DNA of 64,000 bases from Flaveria trinervia (GCA_025506515.1 CM046452.1:105262551-105326550); one strand, 5' to 3'. Shown: positions 48,991 to 61,150, numbered from the stretch's first letter. The notes: generated by a model not told the origin, from the sequence alone. Made by a program: numbers and translations.

Positions 48991-49000
48991 TGTTTTATAG
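48991..49000 (-). promoter_or_regulatory. Probable TATA box of the BOR promoter
   Basis: CTATAAAACA on the minus strand, in a block conserved with copy A (19264-19273). The start of transcription would be near 48960-48970. Confidence 0.6.
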
Positions 49001-49078
49001 CAGTCCAAGAGGGACGCTTTTAAGTGACATTGATAGGTGCTATTTTGAGTTTAAAGTTGAATTAATTTAAAAGTTGTG

Positions 49079-49091
49079 TTATAAATGTCAA
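49079..49091. other. Empty target site matching the Mutator-like insertion of copy A
   Basis: GTTATAAATGTCAATC here corresponds to AAAAATGTC on both sides of the 19364-25122 element (GACTTAAAAATGTC before it, AAAAATGTCAATATTC after it). Flanking bases match on both sides (AAAAGTTG before, CAAT after), so the unoccupied state is preserved. Confidence 0.8.
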
Positions 49092-49159
49092 TCATCCCAG
49101 CTAAAGAAAGATATTTAATTCCCTGATGTTATTTCATTCACATATTAATTATTATGCCT

Positions 49160-49315
49160 AAATTTTTTTTGAACAGTTGGTTAGTTGTTATAAGTTAGTA
49201 ACATTTAGTTAGTAATAATTTATTACTGTCAAGATTTGAATCTTGGACTTTCAAAAGAGATAAAGCCTCACACCTCACCCTTAAACCACCATACTAGAAG
49301 GCATATATGAACACA
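49160..49315 (-). repeat. tRNA-derived SINE-like repeat, family B copy
   Basis: On the minus strand TATGGTGGTTTAAGGGTGAG (A-box-like) and CCAAGATTCAAATCTTGACA (B-box-like) are followed by TTATAACAACTAACCAACTG and an A-rich tail. It is the inverse of the copy at 32905-33025. Confidence 0.6.
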
Positions 49316-49563
49316 TTGTTTTTATTGCGTAATAATTAGAATTAGCGTTTATGTTTTTTCTCCTATAACCTGTTACATATAATGTGTTTAAAATTTTTAA
49401 ATATGCCATAGCGATTTATATATTTTTCTTTATGTAACGTTGTAAGTATTGTTCAAACACAATTGTTCTTCATAGTGTACCAATTATTAATATACAAACA
49501 TATAAATTGTCAAAGCTACTTAAGGTTTCAAGTTTTTTTTTTTCATATTATTATTAGTATTAC

Positions 49564-52055
49564 TGTCACACCCCAACATTGACGGCGGAATCGTCGAGAT
49601 GTGAGGGTTAAGATTGTTCACAGCCACATAACGCTATATTTAAGTGTAAATATTAAAATTATAAGTTTCAAAAGTCAATACAAACATAAGCCACAAAACA
49701 TGAAATAATCCCAAATAAAACAAAACGTAGCATAACATTTATTTATTTAACTAGGTCCAAGTCCTAGTTTTATTTCCAAGCTTCAAAAGTCCACTTTAAA
49801 CTTGGGGATTTCCTGAAACATGATAAAAATAAAAGGGTCAACTATAAAAATTTGGTAGAGTTTCCAAGGTTTTTATACATAATATGATAAAGTTACAAGT
49901 AGCAATTCATGTCATAGGTCATAAGCAAGTAAGGTTATAGAACACATATCGTCACAACCAAACCTCGACTTGATTACAAGTATAAAAGATTGGCTAAGTG
50001 TATTTGGTTCCCATGATGAACAAGCATACGTCATCAGGAGCCGGCAATACCTCGGCTTTAGCACCAAATAGGCTTGTCAGGCCCAAAGATCTAAGACGTC
50101 GCCAGGCTAGCAATAGTTAATGATTGTAAACAAACTATGTATCTCATATAAACACTTACAATACACAAATAACCATGACATAATAATAATGAATTGCATG
50201 TGCTATAAGTCTCAAACGTTTATAAGTGTACATGTATAGATATCATGTTTCACCCCAAAGTGGTGTGAAATAAAATAAAATGGGGCAAGGAAAACTCACT
50301 TGACAATAAATATATAATGGCGGTTTAATAATAATATTAACAAGCGTCGCTCCAAGGTGTATCGTCACAAGACACCTAAATATATATATTACAAGATTTA
50401 AACTTCAACATAATGGTTTAACTAATTAATGAGTACAAGGATTAAGTGGAGTTTGAGGTTTGTTAAATAATTATATTTAACAAATGAAAATCGTTTATAT
50501 TTTCTAAAAAAATATATATTTATGTTTTATACTAATTATGTGAAAAAGAAGTAATTATAACATTTTGAAAGTTTTATAAAATTTGAATAGATTTTTATAG
50601 CAAAAAGAATTAAGTACTATTAAACGATATTAAAAGAAACATTTTGAAACAATAATATTTTTAGTTATTATTTGTAATCCATTTTATTATTCATGAAAAA
50701 AAAGAAAAAAATAATAATAATTACTTAGACTAAAAGAGAAATACAGAAAATATATGGTGGCTTTTTGAAAATATTTAAAGTTTATAAAATAATTTTTATA
50801 TATATTAAAACGTTTTTATAATTTAATTAAGGGTTAAAACCCTTTAAAAAAATAACATGATGGTGCCCGGGTTCGAACCCGGGACCTCATGTGTGTGAGT
50901 GGAGTAACATAACCAGTGAACCAAGGCATCCAGCCGCGTTAGTGTTCGCGTTTAAATTAATAAAAAGCATACCTAAACAACACCCCCAAATCCTTAAGAA
51001 CCCTAGAACCCATCGATCCAAATTGATTGTCAATTCGAGGTTGTTGGTCGAATTAACCATGGGGCTTTTGTTCCCCGACCAAAATCGAGTTTAAACATGT
51101 ATTTAATTACCCGATTCGAAGATGAATTGATGATGAACAGACGAAGTATCAACCGAAGAATAAGTCGCGACCGTGAGTGCAAAAAGTTCAAGTAATCTTC
51201 AATGATATTCAAATCAAAGGTGCGGATAGCTTCGTGTGATGGTCTGGACTCAAAGCCCTCTGTCAATTTGATCTTTGAACACAATAGGATAGTGTTCGAC
51301 TAATGTGCAGGTCGCGATGAGGCTGATGCTTTATTTCGTTGATTATGTTTGATTCAGGTGAAATTGAAAGGTGTATACGATTGGAGATAGACAGAAGATT
51401 GATTGTACTCAGTTAATTCGATTATTATTGTGTTTTAATGACAAAACGGTCATGAGTTAAAAGAGTTTCGGTTATATGATCGAATTGACTTGGTAACCGA
51501 TGTATAACTCGATTAATGGGTGCATTCAAGTTCGAAACGAGTTCTAGAAGGATTTGAGAACGGTTCTGGGTCTCGAAACGACCGTTTTTTGATGTTTAAG
51601 GGGTCGCCGGAGCCGGCCGGATCTTGGCCGGAAGTGATGCCGAAAAAACGGGTCGAGAGGGAAAAAGGGGGGTTTGGTTTTAAATAATTACACAATGGTC
51701 CCTCTAGTTTATTATTTAACATTTTATGCTTAAAAGTTCCATTTTAAGTTTCTAAAATGACAAATTAACCCTCAAACTTAGTTTAAGTTTATAATTTAAA
51801 TATGGTTAAGTTTATAAATCTTTATTATTAGTAATCTTATTATTACTAATACTATTATTCAATATTATTACTTATTATTATATTTACTTTTATTAATATT
51901 AACCTTATTATTATTATACATACTTAACATTTCATGAAACCCAATACAATAAATAATAAACACAAACAATCACGAAAGTTTCAAAATTGACAAGGGTAAC
52001 CTTTGTAAGAGTAAACGAAGTTAACTTTTAGTTAACGAAAATACGAAATGTTACA
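49564..52055 (-). repeat. 3' LTR of the copy B upstream element
   Basis: 2492 bp, pairs with 57498-59986. It contains a tRNA-like segment at 50862-50929 and TA-rich stretches. Being the 3' LTR in minus orientation, its transcripts would run toward the BOR gene. Confidence 0.95.
50862..50929 (-). repeat. tRNA-like segment within the LTR
   Basis: On the minus strand it reads TGCCTTGGTTCACTGG... through CCCGGGTTCGAACCCGGG and ends GCACCA. The second part is a perfect T-arm with B box, and the first part an A-box-like stretch, but the anticodon arm is not convincing. The other LTR has it at 58791-58858 with one base missing in the T-arm. Confidence 0.55.
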
Positions 52056-52090
52056 GTCTCCCTAACTTAAAGGAATTTCGTCCCGAAATT
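52056..52090 (-). other. Polypurine tract and pre-LTR palindrome
   Basis: On the minus strand AATTTCGGGACGAAATT is followed by CCTTTAAGTTAGGGAGAC directly before the 3' LTR. The AAGTTAGGGAGA run is the likely plus-strand primer. Confidence 0.7.
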
Positions 52091-52103
52091 AAAAGAAATG
52101 AAA

Positions 52104-55100
52104 CTATACAAATAAGAACGGGTATCTCTCCTTCATGTGCTCCTCACGTTCCCAAGTAAATTCAGCGCCACGTTTATTTTCCCAACGAACCTTGACGATT
52201 GGGGTTGTTGTGGTTCTAGTTTTCTTCATTATACGATCCATGATCTCTACAGGTTTCTCGACAAAATGTAATGACTCGTCAACCTGGATATCTTCCAACG
52301 GAACATGCAGACTTTCGTCAGCCAAACACTTTCTCAAATTGAGACGTGGAACACCGGATGAATTCCACTAAGGTCGGAAGGTAACTCTAGTTTATAAGCC
52401 ACTTTCCCAATCCTTTTCAGGATTTTGAAAGGTCCTACAAACCTTGGAGCCAGTTTGCCCTTCTTTCCAAAACGAACCACCCCTTTCCATGGTGAAACCT
52501 TGAGAAGAACCATCTCCCCAACTTGGAATTCTAATGGCTTACGTCGCTTGTCAGCATAACTCTTTTGACGACTTCTCGCCACTTCAAGGTTCTTGCGAAT
52601 AATAGAAACTTTATCGGTCGTCTCTTGTATAAGTTCAGGACCAGTGATGAAGTTTTCACCAATGTCGGTCCAACAGATCGGTGAACGACATTTACGACCA
52701 TAAAGTGCTTCAAACGGTGCCATCTTGATACTCGAGTGGTAACTATTGTTATACGAAAATTCCGCGAGCGGTAGATGCGTATCCCAATCGCCACCAAAGT
52801 CAAGAACACAGAGACGTAGCAAATCCTCCAAAGTTTGGATCGTTCGCTCGGTTTGACCATCAGTTTGAGGATGGTAAGCCGTGCTTAGATCCAATTGTGT
52901 ACCCAAAAGTTCTTGCATAGACGACCAAAAATGTGAAGTGAAACGAGCATCTCGGTCAGATATGATGTGCAGAGGTACCCCATGACGACTTACAATCTCA
53001 TCAACGTATATACGAGCTAACTTTGATGTCTTGTAAGTGTCACGTATGGGTATAAAATGTGCCGACTTGGTCAATCGGTCAACGATTACCCATATGCTAT
53101 CATGTCCTCGAGAGGTTCGGGGTAGCTTTGTTATGAAGTCCATGGATATGTGTTCCCATTTCCACATAGGGATCTCGGGTTGCTCAAGTAATCCACTTGG
53201 ACGTTGATGTTCGGCTTTAACTTTCGTACATGTGAGGCACTTAGCTACATAAGTCGCTATGTCTTTCTTCATTCCAGGCCACCAATATTGGCCACGTAGG
53301 TCCATGTACATCTTATCGGAACCAGGATGAATTGAATAACGAGTTTGATGAGCTTCGTTCATAATAAAGGTACGAATGTTATCGCGATTTGGAACCCAAA
53401 TACGATTGGCGAAGTACATCAATCCATTGGATTTCGTTTCCAATTGGGTTAGAAGATTATGCTCCAACTCATCCTTCATTCTCCCTTCTCGTTGAACCAC
53501 TTGTTGAGCCTCCAGGATGCTAGACTCGATGTCGCTATCTATTCTCAGGTTTTGTAGTAGTACGGTGGTCTCATTGACATCTAGTCGAATTTCAGTATCG
53601 AACTCACCCAAGGTGTCAAACCATTGACGTCGATCTCGAATTTCTTGGAATGAGATCATCTTGTTGTGAATCTTTCGGCTCAGTGCATCGGCCACAACGT
53701 TTGCTTTACCAGGATGGTAACGAATGTCACAGTCATAGTCACTAATCAACTCCACCCAACGACGTTGTCTCATATTGAGATCTTTTTGATTGAAAACGTG
53801 TTGAAGGCTTTTGTGATCGGTGTAGACTATACATTGCGTACCATACAGGTAGTGCCTCCAAATCTTCAAAGCAAATACAACAGCACCAAGCTCGAGATCG
53901 TGGGTTGTATAATTCACCTCGTGAACCTTCAATTGTCTCGACGCATAAGCTATGACCTTCCCTCGTTGCATGAGAACACAACCAAGGCCTTGCTTAGATG
54001 CATCACAATACACGGTGAAATCGTCGTTTCCATCGGGTAGGGTCAATATAGGAGCATTGCACAACTTATGCTTTAACGCCTCAAAAGCTTCTTCTTGCTC
54101 GGTACCCCACTCGAATGGTTTATTCTTTTGTGTCAAAGTAGTGAGCGGCTTCGCGATCCTCGAGAAATTGGCGATGAATCGCCGATAATAACCAGCAAGA
54201 CCAAGAAAAGAACGAACTTCGGTAGGAGTTGTAGGAATACACCAATTCTTCACAGCTTCCACCTTTGCAGGATCAACGTGAATCCCTTGGCTATTCACCA
54301 CGTGTCCTAGAAATTGAACTTCTTCGAGCCAGAAATCACACTTCGAGAACTTTGCGTACAATTGCTCTTTCTTTAACAACTCAAGAACCAATCTCAAATG
54401 CAGCTCATGATCGGTGTTGGACTTGGAATAGATAAGTATGTCATCAATAAAGACGATCACAAACTTGTCTAGATAAGGCTTGCATACTCGGTTCATGAGA
54501 TCCATGAAGACAGCAGGAGCATTGGTTAAACCAAAAGGCATCACCATAAACTCATAGTGTCCATAACGAGTACGGAAAGCGGTCTTTGGGATGTCATTCT
54601 CATGAACTCGTAATTGATGATATCCAGAACGTAGGTCAATTTTCGAGAATATGGCAGCTCCTTGAAGTTGATCAAACAAGTCATCGATGCGAGGAAGAGG
54701 ATAACGATTCTTGATGGTAAGTTTGTTAAGCTCGCGATAATCGATGCACATACGAAACGATCCATCTTTCTTCTTCATGAAAAGAACAGGTGCACCCCAA
54801 GGCGAAGAACTAGGACGGATGAAGCCTTTCTCGGACAGCTCTTGCAGTTGACAAGAGAGTTCTTGCATTTCCGATGGTGCAAGCCGATATGGTGACTTGG
54901 CCACGGGGTTTGCTCCCGGTATCAAGTCAATTTTAAACTCGACTTCACGCACGGAGGTGGTATCCACTAAGGTCATCGGGAAATACTTCAGGAAAGTCTC
55001 GTACGATAGGGACATCCTTAAGTTCTTTCCCTTTGACTTTCGTGTTGACCACATAAGCCAAGAAGGCCATATACTTCTTGTTTAAGCACTTTCGGGCTTG

Positions 55101-55495
55101 AGTGCAAGACATGAGTTTAAGCCCTTTAGAAGATTTTTCACCGAACACCTTCAACGTATCTCCAGAGGGTAACGGTATGCGAATGCACTTCTCGAAACAA
55201 ATGATCTCGGCATGGTGTTTGGCTAACCAATCCATACCAATGATGACGTCAAAGCTTCCTAGTTTCATAGGAATAAGATCGATAAGAAAATCATGCGTGT
55301 CAAGACTTAAGATGCAATCACGAACGATAACGTCAACGGTAATCGGTTCTCCATCGGCAACTTCAACAGTAAGAGGTCTTTCTAGTTTCGTATGTGGCTT
55401 AGCAAGTATGGGTTCAAACTCTAATGAAACAAAACTTTTATCGGCTCCAGAATCAAACAGGACATAGGCATAAGTTTTGTTAATAAGGAACATAC
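52104..55495 (-). CDS. Pol polyprotein: protease, RT, RNase H, integrase, chromodomain-like tail
   Basis: It reads in three segments. Protease (55495-54945) has LFDSGADKSFVS and DVIIGMDWL. A 906-codon frame (55054-52334) holds reverse transcriptase with CIDYRELNKL (about residue 103) and FIDDILIYS (202-210), RNase H with YCDASKQGLGCVLMQ, an integrase zinc finger (HPGSDKMYMDLRGQYWW...CLTCTKVKAEH), and the catalytic core with MDFITKLP, SDRDARFTS and TAYHPQTDGQTERT. The tail (52337-52104) ends VRWENKRGAEFTWEREEHMK, chromodomain-like. Protease and RT frames meet at a one-base shift near 54960, and the tail is offset by one missing A near 52345. Otherwise all catalytic residues are present. Protein would act in virus-like particles; integrase then targets chromatin in the nucleus. 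Confidence 0.93.
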
Positions 55496-55580
55496 CTGTT
55501 CAATTTTTTTAAGGTATTTAACAATACAAGTAAAATATGAAATGAATTTGATCACAAAATTTAAGGGTGAGTTAACGTAC
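55496..55580 (-). other. Probable 85-nt intron between gag and protease
   Basis: On the minus strand the gag frame reaches GTGAATG, then GTACGTTAAC (donor), then an AT-rich stretch ending TTTTTTTAAA-type pyrimidine/purine sequence and TTGAACAG (acceptor), then GTATGTTCC. Removing it joins VVNG to MFLINKTYAY in frame, giving the normal Ty3 gag-protease linker. Read unspliced, gag stops after ten further bases of codons (GTLTHP, stop at 55561). Length 85 is one more than a multiple of three, which explains the frame change. Confidence 0.6.
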
Positions 55581-56808
55581 CATTCACCACATCGTTGTTT
55601 GCTTGTGCTTGGTTAGCGTTGATGTTGAAAGCACGTCCTCGGGCTTGTGGAACATTACCCACAAGACGAGGGCATTGTGGACGAAAATGGCCAGGTTCCC
55701 CACAGTTGTAGCAAACACGGTTTGTGACCACAGCGGCATTGTTAGGTGCACGGTGGCAAGTCGCCACCAAATGACCATATTTACCGCACAAGGTGCAAAT
55801 GCGGCATGGTTGATTCCCCGGATGATGATACCTACACGTGCTGCACATCGGTTGCGGACCAGCATAAGCCCTAGCCCCAGGCACTTGTGCCACAGATGTA
55901 GCCGCAGGTACAGGTTGTCTTTGGGGTTGTTTGGGTGCAGCCACGGCATAATTACGCGCCGGTGTGAACTTGCGCTTCTTGTTGTTGTTATGGCTGTTAG
56001 ACGGTTCAGCTTTGGTCTCCTTAACCGCCTCGGTAGCCGTCTTCTCCACCTTCTTTGTACCCTTCACAGACATGGTGCCCGCTCTTATATGGTTCTCGGT
56101 GAGTTGAGCGGTGATTGTAATGGCTTCTTCCAAGGTTGTGGGTCGGCTACCCACCACAGCATCTTGAATTTGGGGTGGTACACCCTTAATGAACTTCTCG
56201 ATGTTGCGGGGAACAGTGTCGACCATATGGGGCAGCAGTATACTCAACTCATGATGTCTAGTTGAGTAGGCCAAATGATCACCATCATTTTGTTTCAAAT
56301 TCCAAAACTCTTCTTCCAACTTTTGCAATTCACTTCTTGGGCAGAACTTCGCGATGGCGATGTTCTTGAACTCTTCCCAGGTAAGTGCTAGAATAGCATC
56401 GGGTCCACGATTCCTCTTCTCGCTATTCCACCGGGTAAGAGCCCTTTGTTGGAACATACTAGTGGCATAACGAACCTTGAGTGCATCGGGACACTCACAA
56501 TTGATAAAGGTATTCTCCATGCTTTCGAACCACTCAAGAAGGCCAGTGGCTCCTTCCTTGCCACTAAAACTAGTGGGCTTGCAAGAGCTGAAGTGTTTGA
56601 AGGTGCAAGTTTGATTATTCCCGTGTTGATTGTTCCCGTTTTGATTGTTGCTATTCTCTCCATGACCATTTCCATTGTTGCTAGCGTTGGTCATTAAGGT
56701 GCTATTAAGTTCAGCAACCATGGTCGGAATGACAGCAGCCATTTGTCGAGCAATCATGACGGCTAACTTACGATCGGAACTTCCACGCTTTCCATGATGA
56801 CGAGACAT
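55561..56808 (-). CDS. Gag protein (unspliced form), 415 residues
   Basis: It starts MSRHHGKRGSSDRKLAVMIA at 56808. A gag capsid-like domain follows (FKHFSSCKPTSFSGKEGATG, then LTWEEFKNIAIAKFCPRSEL and FIKGVPPQIQDAVVG). The C-terminal part is basic, with a CSTCRYHHPGNQPCRICTLC cluster, CGKYGHLVATC, and a CCHC knuckle CYNCGEPGHFRPQC. It ends NNDVVNGTLTHP if the adjacent intron is retained. No internal break is seen. Gag packages the RNA in the cytoplasm. Confidence 0.92.
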   Translation of the reverse strand: MSRHHGKRGSSDRKLAVMIARQMAAVIPTMVAELNSTLMTNASNNGNGHGENSNNQNGNNQHGNNQTCTFKHFSSCKPTSFSGKEGATGLLEWFESMENTFINCECPDALKVRYATSMFQQRALTRWNSEKRNRGPDAILALTWEEFKNIAIAKFCPRSELQKLEEEFWNLKQNDGDHLAYSTRHHELSILLPHMVDTVPRNIEKFIKGVPPQIQDAVVGSRPTTLEEAITITAQLTENHIRAGTMSVKGTKKVEKTATEAVKETKAEPSNSHNNNKKRKFTPARNYAVAAPKQPQRQPVPAATSVAQVPGARAYAGPQPMCSTCRYHHPGNQPCRICTLCGKYGHLVATCHRAPNNAAVVTNRVCYNCGEPGHFRPQCPRLVGNVPQARGRAFNINANQAQANNDVVNGTLTHP

Positions 56809-57480
56809 GCTGGAATATACAAATGAGTTAGATATGAGAATTGGAATAACAAGGATTAATGTTCAACAAGGATAAGGCAAAAAGTTGTAAGGCACATGGA
56901 ATGGTTCCATTTGGTAACGCATTACCATTTGGAAACGTTGACACGTCAAGGTAAGTTGACCCATTCGCCTTAGAAATTTGTGTATGTTGACCATGGTTTA
57001 TCACTCATCCCAGAAATCCCCAGGTAAGCGTAACTAGTCCCGTAGGATTTATGCGATATGCTTGCCTTAGCCCGAGGGCCTTTTGCCAGGAAATCCAGAA
57101 TACAGGTGTCCATGTGTCACACAAATTTCTTAGGTTTATGAAATCAAAACCATGATGAGATTTAATAGATTAGACATAAGTCTAAAGATTTAATTCTTAA
57201 GCATAAGTATACGATTCCACGTGTTGACGAGAATAAGATTAAGAAGTTTCATTTGTCGGGGAGAGTCAATGAGTCAAAGTTAAGTTTAGGGAGACAAGTA
57301 ACAAAGTTTAGACAATTACAAGGCAACCTATGCTAAGGCATCAAGTTGCACATAAAGTATAGCATTATGTAGCATGTAACAATATATATATTTCCAAGAA
57401 TATAAATATTATCCTATGAGGTTCATGCATAAGCTATAGTCTAGGTCACCATTACTAATAACCTAAATCCCTATAGTTAT

Positions 57481-57494
57481 GGGCTCTGATACCA
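57481..57494 (-). other. Primer binding site of the copy B upstream element
   Basis: TGGTATCAGAGCCC on the minus strand, three bases inside the 5' LTR, matching initiator tRNA-Met. Confidence 0.9.
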
Positions 57495-57497
57495 ATC

Positions 57498-59986
57498 TGT
57501 CACACCCCAACCTTGACGGCGGAATCGTCGAGATGTGAGGGTTAAGATTGTTCACAGCCACATAACGCTATATTTAAGTGTAAATATTAAAATTATAAGT
57601 TTCAAAAGTCAATACAAACATAAGCCACAAAACATGAAATAATCCCAAATAAAACAAAACGTAGCATAACATTTATTTATTTAACTAGGTCCAAGTCCTA
57701 GTTTTATTTCCAAGCTTCAAAAGTCCACTTTAAACTTGGGGATTTCCTGAAACATGATAAAAATAAAAGGGTCAACTATAAAAATTGGTAGAGTTTCCAA
57801 GGTTTTTATACATAATATGATAAAGTTACAAGTAGCAATTCATGTCATAGGTCATAAGCAAGTAAGGTTATAGAACACATATCGTCACAACCAAACCTCG
57901 ACTTGATTACAAGTATAAAAGATTGGCTAAGTGTATTTGGTTCCCATGATGAACAAGCATACGTCATCAGGAGTCGGCAATACCTCGGCTTTAGCACCAA
58001 TAGGCTTGTCAGGCCCAAAGATCTAAGACGTCGCCAGGCTAGCAATAGTTAATGATTGTAAACAAACTATGTATCTCATATAAACACTTACATACACAAA
58101 TAACCATGACATAATAATAAGATGAATTGCATGTGCTATAAGTCTCAAACGTTTATAAGTGTACAATGTATAGATAATCATGTTTCACCCCAAAGTGTGT
58201 GAAATAAAATAAAATGGGGCAAGGAAAACTCACTTGACAATAAATATATAATGGCGGTTTAATAATAATATTAACAAGCGTCGCTCCAAGGTGTATCGTC
58301 ACAAGACACCTAATATATATATTACAAGATTTAAACTTCAACATAATGTTTAACTAATTAATGAGTACAAGGATTAAGTGGAGTTTGAGGTTTGTTAAAT
58401 AATTATATTTAACAAATGAAAATCGTTTATATTTTCTAAAAAAATATATTTATGTTTTATACTAATTATGTGAAAAAGAAGTAATTATAACATTTTGAAA
58501 GTTTTATAAAATTTGAATAGATTTTTATAGCAAAAAGAATTAAGTACTATTAAACGATATTAAAAGAAACATTTTGAAACAATAATAATTTTTAGTTATT
58601 ATTTGTAATCCATTTTATTATTCATGAAAAAAAAAAAAAAATAATAATAATTACTTAGACTAAAAGAGAAATACAGAAAATATATGGTGGCTTTTTGAAA
58701 ATATTTAAAGTTTATAAAATAATTTTTATATATATTAAAACGTTTTTATAATTTAATTAAGGGTTAAAACCCTTTAAAAAAATAACATGATGGTGCCCGG
58801 GTTCGAACCGGGACCTCATGTGTGTGAGTGGAGTAACATAACCAGTGAACCAAGGCATCCAGCCGCGTTAGTGTTCGCGTTTAAATTAATAAAAAGCATA
58901 CCTAAACAACACCCCCAAATCCTTAAGAACCCTAGAACCCAATCGATCCAAATTGATTGTCAATTCGAGGTTGTTGGTCGAATTAACCATGGGGCTTTTG
59001 TTCCCCGACCAAAATCGAGTTTAAACATGTATTTAATTACCCGATTCGAAGATGAATTGATGATGAACAGACGAAGTATCAACCGAAGAATAAGTCGCGA
59101 CCGTGAGTGCAAAAAGTTCAAGTAATCTTCAATGATATTCAAATCAAAGGTGCGGATAGCTTCGTGTGATGGTCTGGACTCAAAGCCCTCTGTCAATTTG
59201 ATCTTTGAACACAATAGGATAGTGTTCGACTAATGTGCAGGTCGCGATGAGGCTGATGCTTTATTTCGTTGATTATGTTTGATTCAGGTGAAATTGAAAG
59301 GTGTATACGATTGGAGATAGACAGAAGATTGATTGTACTCAGTTAATTCGATTATTATTGTGTTTTAATGACAAAACGGTCATGAGTTAAAAGAGTTTCG
59401 GTTATATGATCGAATGACTTGGTAACCGATGTATAACTCGATTAATGGGTGCATTCAAGTTCGAAACGAGTTCTAGAAGGATTTGAGAACGGTTCTGGGT
59501 CTCGAAACGACCGTTTTTTGATGTTTAAGGGGTCGCCGGAGCCGGCCGGATCTTGGCCGGAAGTGATGCCGGAAAAACGGGTCGAGAGGGAAAAAGGGGG
59601 GTTTGGTTTTAAATAATTACACAATTGGTCCCTCTAGTTTATTATTTAACATTTTATGCTTAAAAGTTCCATTTTAAGTTTCTAAAATGACAAATTAACC
59701 CTCAAACTTAGTTTAAGTTTATAATTTAAATATGGTTAAGTTTATAAATCTTTATTATTAGTAATCTTATTATTACTAATACTATTATTCAATATTATTA
59801 CTTATTATTATATTTACTTTTATTAATATTAACCTTATTATTATTATACATACTTAACATTTCATGAAACCCAATTACAATAAATAATAAACACAAACAA
59901 TCACGAAAGTTTCAAAATTGACAAGGGTAACCTTTGTAAGAGTAAACGAAGTTAACTTTTAGTTAACGAAAATACGAAATGTTACA
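57498..59986 (-). repeat. 5' LTR of the copy B upstream element
   Basis: 2489 bp, pairs with 49564-52055. By eye the two differ by roughly four substitutions and about fifteen one- or two-base indels, an odd ratio for natural divergence. Confidence 0.95.
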
Positions 59987-59991
59987 ATTAC

Positions 59992-61150
59992 AACGTTTGA
60001 AATATGACATTTCATAGAATTTTGGATACAATCCATATATTAAGATGTTTGAAATTTATTCTCTACAAGTAAATATTTGGACAAAATGCACATGTATATA
60101 TACATTATACAAGTAAATAATTGGAATAATATGAGATAATACGAATTGCTTTTTCTTTTATAAATTTTGATGAATCATATTTTATAAGATCTTTAGTATA
60201 TTGTTGCAACAAGCTTATTTTTACGTACTTTTCATTATAAATTTTATTTAAAACCGAATCACAAGCTTACCGGTTTCACTAGGTATATATACTACACATT
60301 TATAGTAACTTTTTACTGATAACATGTGTTGTACATAGAATTCTTATCACATTACGTTAGAAAACTCTAATAGTTTTTAACCATTTGATAATAGGAGGAG
60401 AAGTGGAGCGTGTAATTGATTTAAACCCTACCATATCTTTGATGGCTCTCTAAGATCTACTTTTAAGGAAAACCATGTAAAAATTTCTATTCAAAAGATC
60501 TTTTAGGCAAAAATAATGGTCTTCCATAAGTTACTGGGTGATTGCCACAATATGAATCGTAAGGGCTTATTATGATGAATTGTTAAGATCTAATCCTACG
60601 ACAACAATCAAAATTGATGTCGAAAAGGAGTGCATGTAGTGCGTTAGGTTTGTTATGACGTTAATTTAAAAAATAACGAGAGTTATCGATGAACTTTCTG
60701 CTGATGATAAAATATTATTATTTTCATTTAAGAGATTAATATTTAGATTATCTATTATATATGGATATAGCTGAGTAGATTAAAACTATTTTATAATATT
60801 AAAAAAAAAGTAGTTAGCTTATTTTGACAAATTAACATACGACTTTTTAGTTTTCCAAAATAGCCATACAAGTTGACTTTTTAGTCTGACGCGTATCCAG
60901 CTAATGCGCTTGGCGCAGCAGCTGTACTTGTGACCAGTGACCACGGACCACCTACCGACGTCTCCATATGTTTCCCTTCATTTTTACATTTTCTCCTAAA
61001 ATAAACTAATTCATCTTTCGGTTTCAAACTTAATTCATACGTACAAACAGTGGATATTCACGAAACTTACTCTTAAATTTTGTTATGTTTTAATTTTTAT
61101 TACTTTCATGTTTATGTTTCTGTTATAGAGAAATCATTCCATCTCAACTT
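59992..61150. other. Far flank of BOR copy B, end of the duplicated unit
   Basis: No gene is recognised. 60790-61150 aligns with 25240-25285 plus 27575-27785 of copy A (CAAAATAGCCATAC, GGCGCAGCAGCTGT, CAAACTTAATTCATACGTAC-type blocks). This marks the far end of the duplicated segment that can be seen. Confidence 0.6.

Larger units (their letters stand above)
49564..59986 (-). mobile_element. Tekay/Del-like Ty3 retrotransposon, nearly complete
   Basis: 10,423 bp with LTRs at 49564-52055 and 57498-59986 (TGTCACACCCC...AATGTTACA) and a perfect 5-bp target duplication ATTAC (49559-49563 and 59987-59991). On the minus strand the order is 5' LTR, primer site, leader (56809-57480), gag, a probable intron, protease, reverse transcriptase, RNase H, integrase, chromodomain-like tail, purine tract, 3' LTR. 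The LTRs differ mainly by single-base indels and few substitutions, so the insertion is young. It lies about 0.5 kb upstream of the BOR copy B promoter in the same orientation. Confidence 0.96.

Noticed and set aside
50862..50929. A genuine tRNA gene
   Set aside because: The T-arm is perfect, but acceptor and anticodon arms do not pair convincingly, and it lies inside an LTR in both copies.
51030..51284. 84-codon frame repeated at 58960-59214
   Set aside because: This is LTR sequence again; no domain, and the repetition comes from the LTR pair.
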